Assembly (NCBI GenBank): GCA_963753285.1
Contig: CAVWBT010000010.1
Span: 1 to 64,000, forward strand
From: JAHEDH01 sp963753285
GTDB lineage: Bacteria; Actinomycetota; Acidimicrobiia; Spongiisociales; ZC4RG35
Direction of reading: 5' to 3'
DNA: 64,000 nt
The notes beneath the pieces are model-generated. The model ran no database searches. It was not told the origin of the DNA and worked only from the letters and a program-made list of their open reading frames with translations. The position numbers and the translations under genes are program-made. This document shows positions 50,795 to 59,570 of the stretch, one piece after another (position 1 is the first letter of the stretch; each line of letters starts with the position of its first letter).

Positions 50795-52045
50795 ATGGCA
50801 CAACTTCCGCCGAGCCGCAGGATTCTCTCGATGGTTCTGGCTGGTGGCGAGGGGAAACGTCTCATGCCGTTGACACGCGATCGCGCCAAGCCGGCAGTGC
50901 CCTTCGGCGGGAAGTACCGTCTGATCGATTTCGCGCTCTCGAACCTCGTCAACGGTGGGTATCGCCGGATCGTGGTTCTCACCCAGTACAAGAGTCACAG
51001 CCTCAACGTCCACCTGTCCCGGACCTGGCGGATGAGCACACTCCTCGGCAACTACGTGACCTCGGTGCCGGCGCAGATGCGGATGGGCAAGCGGTGGTTC
51101 GTCGGCTCGGCCGATGCGCTGTTCCAGAACATCAACATCATCGAGGACGAGCGACCCGAGCACATCTTCGTGTTCGGCGCAGACCACATCTACCGCATGG
51201 ACCCCAAGCAGATGCTCCAGGCCCACGTCGACTCCGGGGCCGGGGTCACCGTTGCCGGGATCAGGGTCCCGATCGCCGAGGCGACCGCGTTCGGTGTCAT
51301 TCAGCAGTCGGATGAGAGCACGCTGATCGAGAAGTTCTGGGAGAAGCCCGCAGAGCCTCCCAGCACCCCGGACGATCCGACCATGGCGTTCGCGTCGATG
51401 GGCAACTACGTCTTCGACGCAGAGGTGCTGTTGGACCTGGTCAAAGAGGACGCCATGCTCGACGATTCCCGCCACGATGTCGGCGGCGATCTCATTCCTG
51501 CGCTGGTCGACAAGGGTCTGGCACACGTGTACGACTTCACGCAGAACCAGGTCCCTGGTGTCACCGAGCGGGAGCACGCCTACTGGCGCGACGTCGGGAC
51601 GCTGGACTCGTACTTCGATGCGAACATGGATCTCGTCTCGGTGGATCCGGTGTTCAACCTCTACAACCGGGATTGGCCGATCTACACCCAGGAGATCACC
51701 GCGCCGCCGGCGAAGGTCGTGGCTGTCGCCGAGTTCGGTGCCGGTCAGATGAGTGATTCCATTCTCGGCAACGGAGTGGTGGTCAGCGGCGGCTTCGTCC
51801 AACATTCTGTGCTCTCGCCTTGGGTTCGGGTCGAGCCTGGGGCCAGGGTGGATCATTGCGTGCTGTCCGAGGACGTGATGATCGGATCCGGTGCCTCGGT
51901 CCGCAACGCGATCATCGACAAGAACGTGGTCGTTCCACCGGGGTTCCGTATCGGATTCGATGTGGAGGAGGACCGGGCGAACGGCTTCGAGGTGACCGAG
52001 TCGGGCATCGTGGCCGTGGCCAAGAGCCACCGGTTCGAGACCTGA
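50795..52045 (+). CDS. glgC: Glucose-1-phosphate adenylyltransferase
   Basis: 416 aa. The pyrophosphorylase signature is VLAGGEGKRLMPLTRDRAKPAVPFG in adjoining blocks (residues 15-39), then GKYRLIDFALSN, VFGADHIYRMD, the glucose-1-phosphate region FWEKP, and AYWRDVGTLDSYFDANMDL. A left-handed beta-helix C-terminus ends with VVVPPGFRIGFD. It makes ADP-glucose, the donor for glycogen synthesis, and is the usual allosteric control point. A TAGGTT box lies at 50759-50764, some 30 bp upstream. Confidence 0.97.
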   Translation: MAQLPPSRRILSMVLAGGEGKRLMPLTRDRAKPAVPFGGKYRLIDFALSNLVNGGYRRIVVLTQYKSHSLNVHLSRTWRMSTLLGNYVTSVPAQMRMGKRWFVGSADALFQNINIIEDERPEHIFVFGADHIYRMDPKQMLQAHVDSGAGVTVAGIRVPIAEATAFGVIQQSDESTLIEKFWEKPAEPPSTPDDPTMAFASMGNYVFDAEVLLDLVKEDAMLDDSRHDVGGDLIPALVDKGLAHVYDFTQNQVPGVTEREHAYWRDVGTLDSYFDANMDLVSVDPVFNLYNRDWPIYTQEITAPPAKVVAVAEFGAGQMSDSILGNGVVVSGGFVQHSVLSPWVRVEPGARVDHCVLSEDVMIGSGASVRNAIIDKNVVVPPGFRIGFDVEEDRANGFEVTESGIVAVAKSHRFET

Positions 52046-52091
52046 CAGCGATCCTTCAAGCCCAGCCGCTCTCGGTCGATAAGAACGGTAC

Positions 52092-53075
52092 ATGTCGACC
52101 AATCTTCATCAACGGCACGAGTCGGCGGTCTGGTCCGGCCTGACCGACTCCTACAACGCGGCACGCCTCGTGATCGCACTGCTCGCGACGCTGTCCTCGG
52201 GCGTCGTCGGCATTCTGAGCGGGTGGCCCCGGGGCCAGTGGGTGCTCGTCATCTCACTGACGGTTGCGGTCCATGCCTTCATCCATCGGTCACGGCGTGG
52301 CGGATCGCCCACCGCCCTGCTCGTCATCGACGGGTTCGCCCTGGCAGCCGCGTCCTTCGCAATAGGCATTACGACGGTTGCACTGCTCGCCCTCACCTTC
52401 ACGTTCGTCGCGGCGTCGGTGCTCGTCGCCGGGGCGAGGGTCTACCTCATGTGGATCTTCGACGCGGTCGCCATCGGGCTCGCAATGTTCCTGAACCGAG
52501 CGATCGACCTGCCGTCGTACACGGCGTCGCAGGAGGCCCTGAGTGAGCGCGTCGGCGTCCTCTTCTTCCTCGTCGCCCTGGTGGCGATGACTCGGACGCT
52601 GGTCATCCGACTGCGACAGATCGACTACGAGCGGCGCGCGACCAAGAATCAGCTCTCGTCCTACGACAGTCGGTACCGAGCGATGCTCGCGTACAGTTCC
52701 GACGGGCTGGCCGTCACCGACGCAGGCCTCAGGCTCGTCGAGATCGGGCCGCAGAACGAACGGCTCACCGGCTACCGGGCGGAGGACCACGTCGGGGGCT
52801 CGATGCTCGACCTGGTGGTCGACGAGGACCGCGGCGCGTTGCTCGAGGCGTACAACCGGGTCGTGAGGAAGCCCGACAAGCCGGCTCGTTTCCACGTTCG
52901 GATCCGTCGCCGGGACGGGGAGGTGCGGCTGATGAGCGCCACCGCCCGCAACCTGTTGAACGACCCCGATCTGGAGGGGTTCGTGTTCAACTTCCACGAC
53001 GTGACCGAGGAACACGAACTGCGTCGCTCGCTCGAGACGTTCGGTGTCACACCGGACGCCGACGTCTCTGCCTGA
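52092..53075 (+). CDS. Membrane protein with PAS sensor domain, no output domain
   Basis: 327 aa. Five to six membrane helices lie in residues 15-175, then a short coiled stretch (VIRLRQIDYERRATKNQLSS) and one PAS domain at about 190-310 (SRYRAMLAYSSDGLAVTDAG through FVFNFHDVTEEHELRRSLE). The protein stops where a GGDEF or kinase domain would normally follow. It may signal by interaction, or be a truncated relative of a diguanylate cyclase. Confidence 0.8.
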   Translation: MSTNLHQRHESAVWSGLTDSYNAARLVIALLATLSSGVVGILSGWPRGQWVLVISLTVAVHAFIHRSRRGGSPTALLVIDGFALAAASFAIGITTVALLALTFTFVAASVLVAGARVYLMWIFDAVAIGLAMFLNRAIDLPSYTASQEALSERVGVLFFLVALVAMTRTLVIRLRQIDYERRATKNQLSSYDSRYRAMLAYSSDGLAVTDAGLRLVEIGPQNERLTGYRAEDHVGGSMLDLVVDEDRGALLEAYNRVVRKPDKPARFHVRIRRRDGEVRLMSATARNLLNDPDLEGFVFNFHDVTEEHELRRSLETFGVTPDADVSA

Positions 53076-53110
53076 CTGCGACCTGCGCTCGGCACGGCGG
53101 GGCTCAACAT

Positions 53111-53164
53111 ATTGACAGTTGTCGATTTGTCTGCCACGATCTCCTCATATAGACACATGTCGAT
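53111..53164 (+). promoter_or_regulatory. Two ArsR/SmtB-type operators before the arsI-like gene
   Basis: ATTGACAGTTGTCGAT (53111-53126) and ATAGACACATGTCGAT (53149-53164) share the consensus ATNGACANNTGTCGAT. They are separated by 22 bp and cover the promoter region of the next gene. The pattern fits ArsR/SmtB metalloregulators. Confidence 0.7.
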
Positions 53165-53191
53165 GGGTCTGACGAGGAGAGGAAGACGATC

Positions 53192-53599
53192 ATGACCGAG
53201 GTTCCCGCAAGCGGCCGAGTGCAGCTCGCGCTCAATGTCACCGATGTCGATCGCGCCGTCGAGTTCTACTCGAAGGTGTTCGGGATGGAACCGGCGAAGC
53301 GCAGACCCGGCTACGCCAACTTCGCCATCGCCGAACCGCCGCTGAAGCTCGTGCTCATCGAAGCCGCCGAGGGAGGCACGCTCAACCACCTGGGCGTCGA
53401 AGTGGTCGATACGCCTGCGGTGAACGAAGCCACCAAGGCATTCGTCGATGCCGGTCTCACGACATTCGCCGAGCAAGGCGTCGAGTGTTGCTACGCCCGG
53501 CAGGACAAGGTGTTCGTGACCGACCCCGACGGGGCGGAGTGGGAGTGGTACACCGTGTTGGACGACGCCGGCTCGCTCACCAAGTCCGGCTGCTGCTGA
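53192..53599 (+). CDS. ArsI/CadI-family VOC protein (organoarsenical lyase or cadmium-induced protein)
   Basis: 135 aa. Vicinal oxygen chelate fold: begins VQLALNVTDVDRAVEFYSKV and PAKRRPGYANFAIAEPPLKL. NHLGVEVVD supplies a His metal ligand, and WEWYTVL supplies the Glu. The ECCYARQDKVFVTDPDG block carries the paired Cys that bind trivalent arsenicals in ArsI. The end is KSGCC. The class splits C-As bonds or is the CadI protein induced by metals; sequence alone cannot decide. Two ArsR-type operators precede it. Its stop abuts that of glgX (TGATCA). Confidence 0.85.
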   Translation: MTEVPASGRVQLALNVTDVDRAVEFYSKVFGMEPAKRRPGYANFAIAEPPLKLVLIEAAEGGTLNHLGVEVVDTPAVNEATKAFVDAGLTTFAEQGVECCYARQDKVFVTDPDGAEWEWYTVLDDAGSLTKSGCC

Positions 53600-55636
53600 T
53601 CAACTGCGGCGCAGCACGGCGAGCACGAACTGCGGGAGCGTGATCATGCCGTCGACCAGGTCGAGCTCCAGGTCCGGTTCGGTGTGGAGCACGAGCTCCC
53701 AGCCCACCTCGCCGATCTCGGGCGGGATCCTGAACTCGATGTCCGTGTCCGAAGCGTTCGCCATGATGAGAAAGTCGTTGTCCTTCACGACGTTCCGGTT
53801 GTGGGCCACGCGTGCGCCATCGAACGAGACCGTCACGGATCGCGCATAGGCCTTGTGCCAGTCGTCGATCGACTTCTTCTCTCCGGACGGCGTGAACCAT
53901 TCGACCTGTCCGGCCTCGCCGTGCTCGGGCAGCCACCACGTCCGGCGGAATGTCGGATGTGCCCGGCGGAGTGCGATGAGCTCCGACGTGAACCGGAGGA
54001 GTTCCTGATCGGCGTTGTCCCAGTCGTACCAGGAGATGATGTTGTCCTGGTTGTAGGCATTGTTGTTGCCGCGCTGGCTGCGGCCGATCTCGTCCCCACC
54101 CAGCATCATCGGCACACCCTGTGAGAGCATCAGTGTTGCCAGCATCGAACGCTGCCGGCGTCGCCGGATGGAGAGCACCGTGGGGTCGTCGGTGGGGCCT
54201 TCCACACCGGAGTTCCACGAACGGTTGTCCGAGTGGCCGTCGCGGTTGCCTTCGCCGTTGGGCAGGTTGTGCTTGTCGTTGTACGAGACGACGTCTGCCA
54301 GCGTGAACCCGTCGTGCGCGGTGATGAGATTGATCGACGCGACCTGGCTCCGCCCGGACGCGCCGAAGATGTCGGCGCTGCCGGTCAATCGGCCGGCAAA
54401 TGCCGGGAGCACCCCCTTCGCCGACCGCCAGAAGTCCCGCGTGACGTCGCGGTACGAGTCGTTCCACTCGGACCATGCATAGGGGAACTCACCGACGCGA
54501 TAGCCGTGCGGCCCCACGTCCCAGGGCTCTGCGATGAGCTTCGCCCCGGCGAGCACGGGATCCTGGCTGATCGCTCCGAAGAAGGCTCCCCACGGGTCGA
54601 AGTCGGAGTGGGTACGTCCGAGCACGGTGGCGAGGTCGAAGCGGAAGCCGTCGATACGCATCTCCGACACCCAGTACCTGAGGCTGTCCATCACGATCTG
54701 GAGCGACTGCGGATTCGACATGTCGAAGGTGTTGCCCGTGCCGGTCCAGTTGAGGTAGAGGCTGCGATCGTCGGCGAGCCGGTAGTAGGCGTTGTTGTCG
54801 ATCCCCCGGAACCCCAGGGTCGGGCCGAGGTGGTTGCCCTCGGCGGTGTGGTTGTACACCACGTCGAGGATCACCTCGATCCCCGCCGCATGCAGGTGTT
54901 TGACCATGCCCTTGAACTCGCGGACCGGGTCGCTGGTCGCGGCGTACTCGTTGTGCGGAGCAAAGAAGCCGATGCTGTTGTAGCCCCAGTAGTTCCTTCG
55001 TCCGGCGGCGATGAGATGCTGGTCCTGAACGAACTGGTGGATCGGGAGCAGTTCGACCGCCGTCACGCCGAGCCGGGTGAGGTGGTCGATCGTGACCGGG
55101 TGGGCCAGACCCGCGTAGGTGCCGCGGAGCTCGTCGGGGATGTCGGGGTGGTTCTTCGTGATCCCCTTCACGTGTGTCTCGTAGAGCACGGTGTCGGCCA
55201 TCGAGTGGCCCGGGGAACGATCGTCGCCCCAGTCGAAGGTGCCGTCGATCACGACAGACTTCATGACGTGCGGTGCCGAGTCGAGTGGTGAGATCCTGGT
55301 CGGGTCGTCGATGTCGTGTCCGTAGATCGACCGGTCGCTCTCCACCGAACCGACGAACCGTCTCCCGTATGGATCCAGGAGGAGCTTGGCGGCGTTGCAT
55401 CGATGACCGGTCTTCGGATCCCACGGACCGTGAACCCTGAAGCCGTACACCGTTCCCGGCGAGACGCCGGGAACGAACACGGAGAACACTGCGCCGCTCT
55501 TGCGTCTCATCTCGATGCGGACCTCGTCGGCGCCCTCGAACAGGCACAGTTCGACCCCATCGGCCACATCGGAACGTAATCCGAACCACACGCCATCGAC
55601 GGTCGGCGTCGCTCCCAGCGGGGATGAAAGATGCAT
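53600..55636 (-). CDS. glgX: Glycogen debranching enzyme
   Basis: 678 aa. CBM48 domain at residues 5-100, then the GH13 subfamily 11 barrel (VLYETHVKGITKNHPDIP, DVVYNHTAEGN). The nucleophile region is IDGFRFDLATVLGR, then KLIAEPWDVG, and TAHDGFTLADVVSYNDKHN. The GVPMMLGGDEIGRSQ strand is diagnostic. It cleaves alpha-1,6 branches of phosphorylase-trimmed glycogen. It is divergent from the ABC ATPase with 62 bp between. Confidence 0.96.
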   Translation of the reverse strand: MHLSSPLGATPTVDGVWFGLRSDVADGVELCLFEGADEVRIEMRRKSGAVFSVFVPGVSPGTVYGFRVHGPWDPKTGHRCNAAKLLLDPYGRRFVGSVESDRSIYGHDIDDPTRISPLDSAPHVMKSVVIDGTFDWGDDRSPGHSMADTVLYETHVKGITKNHPDIPDELRGTYAGLAHPVTIDHLTRLGVTAVELLPIHQFVQDQHLIAAGRRNYWGYNSIGFFAPHNEYAATSDPVREFKGMVKHLHAAGIEVILDVVYNHTAEGNHLGPTLGFRGIDNNAYYRLADDRSLYLNWTGTGNTFDMSNPQSLQIVMDSLRYWVSEMRIDGFRFDLATVLGRTHSDFDPWGAFFGAISQDPVLAGAKLIAEPWDVGPHGYRVGEFPYAWSEWNDSYRDVTRDFWRSAKGVLPAFAGRLTGSADIFGASGRSQVASINLITAHDGFTLADVVSYNDKHNLPNGEGNRDGHSDNRSWNSGVEGPTDDPTVLSIRRRRQRSMLATLMLSQGVPMMLGGDEIGRSQRGNNNAYNQDNIISWYDWDNADQELLRFTSELIALRRAHPTFRRTWWLPEHGEAGQVEWFTPSGEKKSIDDWHKAYARSVTVSFDGARVAHNRNVVKDNDFLIMANASDTDIEFRIPPEIGEVGWELVLHTEPDLELDLVDGMITLPQFVLAVLRRS

Positions 55637-55686
55637 CGGAGCATGATTGCACGGATCGGGAGGGGTTCGGTAACCACGTGATCGGG

Positions 55687-55692
55687 TACGGT
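55687..55692 (+). promoter_or_regulatory. -10 box of leaderless ABC ATPase gene
   Basis: TACGGT, then CGACTC, then ATG 55699: spacing 6 nt. The gap of 62 bp to glgX holds no other clear site. Confidence 0.55.
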
Positions 55693-55698
55693 CGACTC

Positions 55699-56784
55699 AT
55701 GGCCACCATTGCGTTCGATCGTGTCGGGCTCGAGATCGCCGGCCGCGTCGTCCTCGAGGACGTGACGCTCGACGTCCCCGACGGTGCCCTGATGACGATC
55801 ATCGGGCCGAGTGGCTCCGGCAAGACCAGCATGCTGCGTCTCGTCAGCGGTCTCGAAGCCCCGACCTCGGGCACCGTGACGATCGCCGGTGTGCCGGTCG
55901 ATCGGCGGTCTCCGTGGACGAATCGGGTGGCAATGGTCTTTCAGGACGACGCCCTCTACGAGCACATGACGGTCGGCTCGAACCTGGAGTTCCCGTGGCT
56001 GGTCCAGGGACACGATCACGCCACCGCCACCCAGGAGGCCCAGTCCACCGCCTCCCGGGTCGGGGTGAGGCGCATCTGGAGCCGGTTCCCGCGGACGCTG
56101 TCAGGAGGTCAACGGGGCCAGGTGGCGACCGCACGGGCGCTGAGCCGAGCCGACCCCACCGTCGTCCTGCTCGACGAGCCGCTCGCTCAGGCCGATGCCG
56201 GGATCCGTCGTCGGTTCCGAGCCGAGATCCGCCGCCTGCACGACGAATCGGGGCTCACCATGCTGTTGGCCACCAACGATCAATCCGAGGCGATGTCGGT
56301 CTCGACGCACCTCGCAGTCCTGATGGACGGTCGGATCCGCCAGGTGGGCGCCCCAATGGAGGTCTACCAGCGGCCGGCGCACGCCGACGTTGCGGCGTTC
56401 GTCGGCAACCCACCCATGAATCTCATCCCGGCGAGGGCGGTCCGACGGGACGGGGTGATCGAGATCGGCGTCGATCGCATCGCCCTCGATCTACCCGACC
56501 AGGTGCCCAGCCGAGTGTTGGTGGGCTGGTATCCCTCGGAGCTGCGAGTCGCGCCACCTGGCACGACGTTCGACCGCACGATCCACGTCGCCGTCGGCCG
56601 CGTCGAGGATCTCGGATCGGAGTCCCGCGTCTACTTCGGACTGGGCCGTCACCCCGGTGTCGGGTTCTCGGTGACGCTCCCTGCCGACACCGGCCTCGAA
56701 GTCGGTGACCGGCTCGAATTGACGTGGGTTGAGGCATCGCTCCGACTGTTCGATTCCGCAACCGGCGAAGCCATCCCCATGTGA
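55699..56784 (+). CDS. Sugar-type ABC transporter ATPase (UgpC/MalK-like) with altered switch residue
   Basis: 361 aa. Walker A GPSGSGKT (residues 36-43), Q-loop VFQDD, signature LSGGQRGQ, Walker B VVLLDEP, and a TOBE-like C-terminal domain from about 235 (GNPPMNLIPARAV), as in MalK/UgpC. The switch histidine position, normally THDQ, reads ATNDQSEAM, so Asn replaces His, and the D-loop is LAQADA. It is a single gene, plausibly the missing ATPase of the maltodextrin permeases, or shared between sugar importers. The altered residue makes efficient hydrolysis doubtful. Confidence 0.85.
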   Translation: MATIAFDRVGLEIAGRVVLEDVTLDVPDGALMTIIGPSGSGKTSMLRLVSGLEAPTSGTVTIAGVPVDRRSPWTNRVAMVFQDDALYEHMTVGSNLEFPWLVQGHDHATATQEAQSTASRVGVRRIWSRFPRTLSGGQRGQVATARALSRADPTVVLLDEPLAQADAGIRRRFRAEIRRLHDESGLTMLLATNDQSEAMSVSTHLAVLMDGRIRQVGAPMEVYQRPAHADVAAFVGNPPMNLIPARAVRRDGVIEIGVDRIALDLPDQVPSRVLVGWYPSELRVAPPGTTFDRTIHVAVGRVEDLGSESRVYFGLGRHPGVGFSVTLPADTGLEVGDRLELTWVEASLRLFDSATGEAIPM

Positions 56785-56818
56785 ATCCGCTCGGCAGCGG
56801 GCGAGTCGGAGCGATGCC

Positions 56819-57031
56819 TCAGCCGACTCTCAACTCCTGCACGGTTTCGAGATGTGCAGCCTGGAGTGCTTTGGCGAGGGACCGCTGGAACGTCGCGAGC
56901 CTTCGAGACGCGTGGGCGGAGACCTCGGGTTGGTCCACCACGTCCCGCTCGAGCCTGCGCAGCGTCGCCGCGACCCCCTCGAGCAGGGTGTTCGACGTCG
57001 AGTCTCCCCTCTGAACGATCGTCTCACGCAT
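56819..57031 (-). CDS. Small hypothetical protein, helical
   Basis: 70 aa from ATG 57031, with an AGGAGGAC ribosome site that supports it as a real gene. It is mostly helical and charged (NTLLEGVAATLRRLERDVVD, then SRRLATFQRSLAKALQAAHL), with no motif or membrane segment. It is not in an operon with either neighbour. Function unknown. Confidence 0.55.
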   Translation of the reverse strand: MRETIVQRGDSTSNTLLEGVAATLRRLERDVVDQPEVSAHASRRLATFQRSLAKALQAAHLETVQELRVG

Positions 57032-57124
57032 CAGCGTCCTCCTGGTCGTGTGAGGGCACACGTTCGCGGACGGTTGTTACATGACCGTTTCGGCGGTGCG
57101 ACCGTTCTCGCACATCTTCGCGGC

Positions 57125-58285
57125 TCAGAGGAGCTTCCGGCAGACCCACGGACGCCACGGATCCAGGCCGCGTGAGCGGTAGTACTCGGCGAGCCACGAG
57201 GCGGCGATGATGTTCGCCTCTCCGTCGAACACCGAACGGTCTGAGACGCCTGCCTCGACGGATGCGACCGCCCACGTGCCGGGCATGAACTGGAAGAGCC
57301 CGCTCGCCCCGCTGTACGGGTTCATCGCGTCGGAATCGCCGAGCGATTCGCACTGGATGATCACGAGGGCGTCGAGCACGAGATCTGAGGCGAAGTGGGC
57401 CTCGATCAGCGGTCGCCAGCCGTACGTCGCAGAGTTGATCGGGATCGGCGGCCAACTCTCCGGTGCGGGCGAGGCGATGGTGGTGGTCGTCGTCGTGGTT
57501 GTCGGCGTGGTGGCGGGCGTGGTGGTGGCGGGAGCGGTCGTCGTGATCGGTGCACCGGGGGCGGTCGTGGTGGTCGGCGGGACCGTGGTGGTCGAGGCCT
57601 GCTGGGCGGCCTGCAGGGCGTCGGTTGCGTTCGCCAGACGGGCTTCGGCTTCGAGCGCCTGCCGGTAGGCGGCAGCAACCTCGGCGTTCGCAACCGCGAA
57701 CAACTCCTCCAGCTCGGCGGCGTCGGCGTCGAGCTCGGCCTGGACGGCAGCCGTTTCCTCTGCTCGTGCCGCGGTTTCGGTTCGGATGTCGTCGACCTGG
57801 TCTCGGAAGGCGATGAATCCATCGAGCTGTGAGAGGGTCGCGCGTGTCGTCCGTCCCAGGGTCTCCTGGGCCACCATCGCCGACTCGATCGTGCCGGAGT
57901 CGATCACGATCACGGCCGTCGACCCCACCGCATCCATGTACGCGGCGACGGCCTGGGTCTCGAAGGAGTCACGGGTCGACTCCTGGCGTGCCTCGACGAT
58001 GGCGAGCGTGTCGTTGAGTTGCTCGAGCGACGCCCATGTCTCGGCGAGCCTCTCGGCGTTCGCCTGGTATCGATCCAGCACTTCGAACAGTTGCGATTCG
58101 ATGGCGGCACGCTCGGCAACGGCGGCGTCGACGATCTCGAGCGCGCCCTCGGCGTCGTCGGCGGCTTCCTCCGTCGCCCGCCTGGCATCGTCGACGTCGG
58201 TCTGGGCGCGGACGGGCGTCACCGCCGTGATCAGGGTGAGCAGGGAGAACACAGACACGGCCAGCGCGGCCCATCTACGTGGCAT
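57125..58285 (-). CDS. Secreted coiled-coil protein with C-terminal SLT/lysozyme-like domain
   Basis: 386 aa. Signal peptide at residues 1-26. Long coiled coil at about 30-225 (Ala/Glu-rich heptads), as in the N-terminal region of RipA/NlpC-type hydrolases. A Thr/Pro linker follows (about 228-275). The lytic domain has IIQCESLGDSDAMNPYSGAS, with the catalytic Glu, then GLFQFMPGTW. It would cut peptidoglycan glycan strands at the cell surface. TAGGGT lies 7 nt before the ATG. Confidence 0.85.
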   Translation of the reverse strand: MPRRWAALAVSVFSLLTLITAVTPVRAQTDVDDARRATEEAADDAEGALEIVDAAVAERAAIESQLFEVLDRYQANAERLAETWASLEQLNDTLAIVEARQESTRDSFETQAVAAYMDAVGSTAVIVIDSGTIESAMVAQETLGRTTRATLSQLDGFIAFRDQVDDIRTETAARAEETAAVQAELDADAAELEELFAVANAEVAAAYRQALEAEARLANATDALQAAQQASTTTVPPTTTTAPGAPITTTAPATTTPATTPTTTTTTTTIASPAPESWPPIPINSATYGWRPLIEAHFASDLVLDALVIIQCESLGDSDAMNPYSGASGLFQFMPGTWAVASVEAGVSDRSVFDGEANIIAASWLAEYYRSRGLDPWRPWVCRKLL

Positions 58286-58410
58286 CTGTGAAACCCTACC
58301 GGGGGCCGGAGAACACGGGAAGCCCGGGTCGCCTGGTTCGACTGCATGGAGGGGAACCGGGCGCTCTCGGGTGCCGTAGAGTGGTCGTTCGAACAGGAGG
58401 AAGGGGCGCC

Positions 58411-59331
58411 ATGGTCAGGTATCGAAAGCCAACTCAGCAGACGTCGCGGATCGAAGACCGACGCGGCCGCCCCGGCATGCGGAGAGGCGGAGTCGCCGTC
58501 GGAGGCGGGGGCGGCTTGGCATTGATCCTCGTCCTCGCCGTGGCGTTCTGTGGTGGCGGCAGCGGACTGGAGTCACTGGGCCCGATGCTCGAACAGCTCC
58601 AGCCGCCCCCGGCGCAGGGTGGCGGAGAGATCGCTCCGCTCGATCCGGCCAACGACCCCGACGCAGAGCTGGCGGAGTATCTCGGTGCGGTCTTCACCGA
58701 CGCCGAGAACGTCTGGCGCGACATCTTCGCCTCGGCCGATCTCCAGTATCGGGACGCGACGTTCGTGCTGTTCGAGACGGCGACCGACTCTGCGTGTGGC
58801 GGGGCGCTCGAGCAGATCGGGCCGCACTACTGCCCGCTCGACGAGAACGTCTACGTCGACCTCGGCTTCTTCGACCAGCTTGCACGGCAGTTCGGCGCAC
58901 GAGGCGATTTCGCCCCGGCCTACGTCGTCGCCCACGAGGTGGCGCATCACGTGCAGAACGTGCTGGGAATCAGCGACGAGGTTCGAGCACTGCAGCAGCA
59001 GAACCCGTCGCAGGCGAACAACTACTCGATCCGTCTCGAACTGCAGGCCGACTGCTTCGCCGGCGTCTGGGCGTCGACGTTGTACGTGGACCCGACCCGG
59101 AGTGCCGAGGTCGGGGGCCAGGGGCTCATCGAACTGGATCCGGGAGAGGTGAGCGAAGCGCTCGAGGCGGCCGCCGCGGTCGGTGACGACCGCATCCAGG
59201 AGGCCACGACCGGTCGGATCGACCCCGAGAAGTTCAACCACGGCACCTCGGCGCAGCGCCAGGAGTGGTTCAACCGCGGCTACCAGTCCGGCGACCCCAA
59301 CCAATGCGACACGTTCTCGGCCGATCTCTGA
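58411..59331 (+). CDS. YpfJ-type neutral zinc metallopeptidase, membrane-anchored
   Basis: 306 aa. Arg-rich cytosolic tail (residues 1-25), one helix (30-48) and a Pro/Gln linker. The YpfJ domain follows: YCPLDENVYVDLGFFDQLAR, then AHEVAHHVQN with the HExxH zinc motif near residue 175, ELQADCFAGVWA with the third ligand, and FNRGYQSGDPNQCDTF at the end. The physiological substrate is unknown. An AGGAGGAAGG site precedes the ATG. Confidence 0.9.
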   Translation: MVRYRKPTQQTSRIEDRRGRPGMRRGGVAVGGGGGLALILVLAVAFCGGGSGLESLGPMLEQLQPPPAQGGGEIAPLDPANDPDAELAEYLGAVFTDAENVWRDIFASADLQYRDATFVLFETATDSACGGALEQIGPHYCPLDENVYVDLGFFDQLARQFGARGDFAPAYVVAHEVAHHVQNVLGISDEVRALQQQNPSQANNYSIRLELQADCFAGVWASTLYVDPTRSAEVGGQGLIELDPGEVSEALEAAAAVGDDRIQEATTGRIDPEKFNHGTSAQRQEWFNRGYQSGDPNQCDTFSADL

Positions 59332-59340
59332 CGAGATCAG

Positions 59341-59530
59341 ATGACAGACCAAAGATGACAGATGACAGATAGGTCACGCGTCGTCAGCCGAGCACGTGAG
59401 GCGAACGCGGATCGCAACGCACTGTCCCAGGACGATCGGCCGAAAGCGCTGGTTTGGCCGTTCCGGCTACGTCACGACAGATCCACCTTTCGACAGACGG
59501 ATCTGTCATCTGTCATCTGTCATCTGTCAT
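59341..59530. repeat. Inverted heptamer arrays in an otherwise empty 239-bp gap
   Basis: ATGACAG occurs at 59341, 59355 and 59362; CTGTCAT is repeated four times in tandem at 59503-59530. The arrays are reverse complements, so they can pair around a loop of about 130 nt. The loop holds no gene I can support. The gap 59332-59570 separates the convergent peptidase and msrA genes. Confidence 0.7.
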
Positions 59531-59570
59531 CTTGTTCAGAACGCGACGTGCTCACCGCAACCGACACGGG

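Noticed and set aside
56729..57175. 148-codon plus-strand reading frame after the ABC ATPase gene
   Set aside because: It starts inside the ATPase gene in another frame and covers the minus-strand 70-aa gene, which has a proper AGGAGGAC site.
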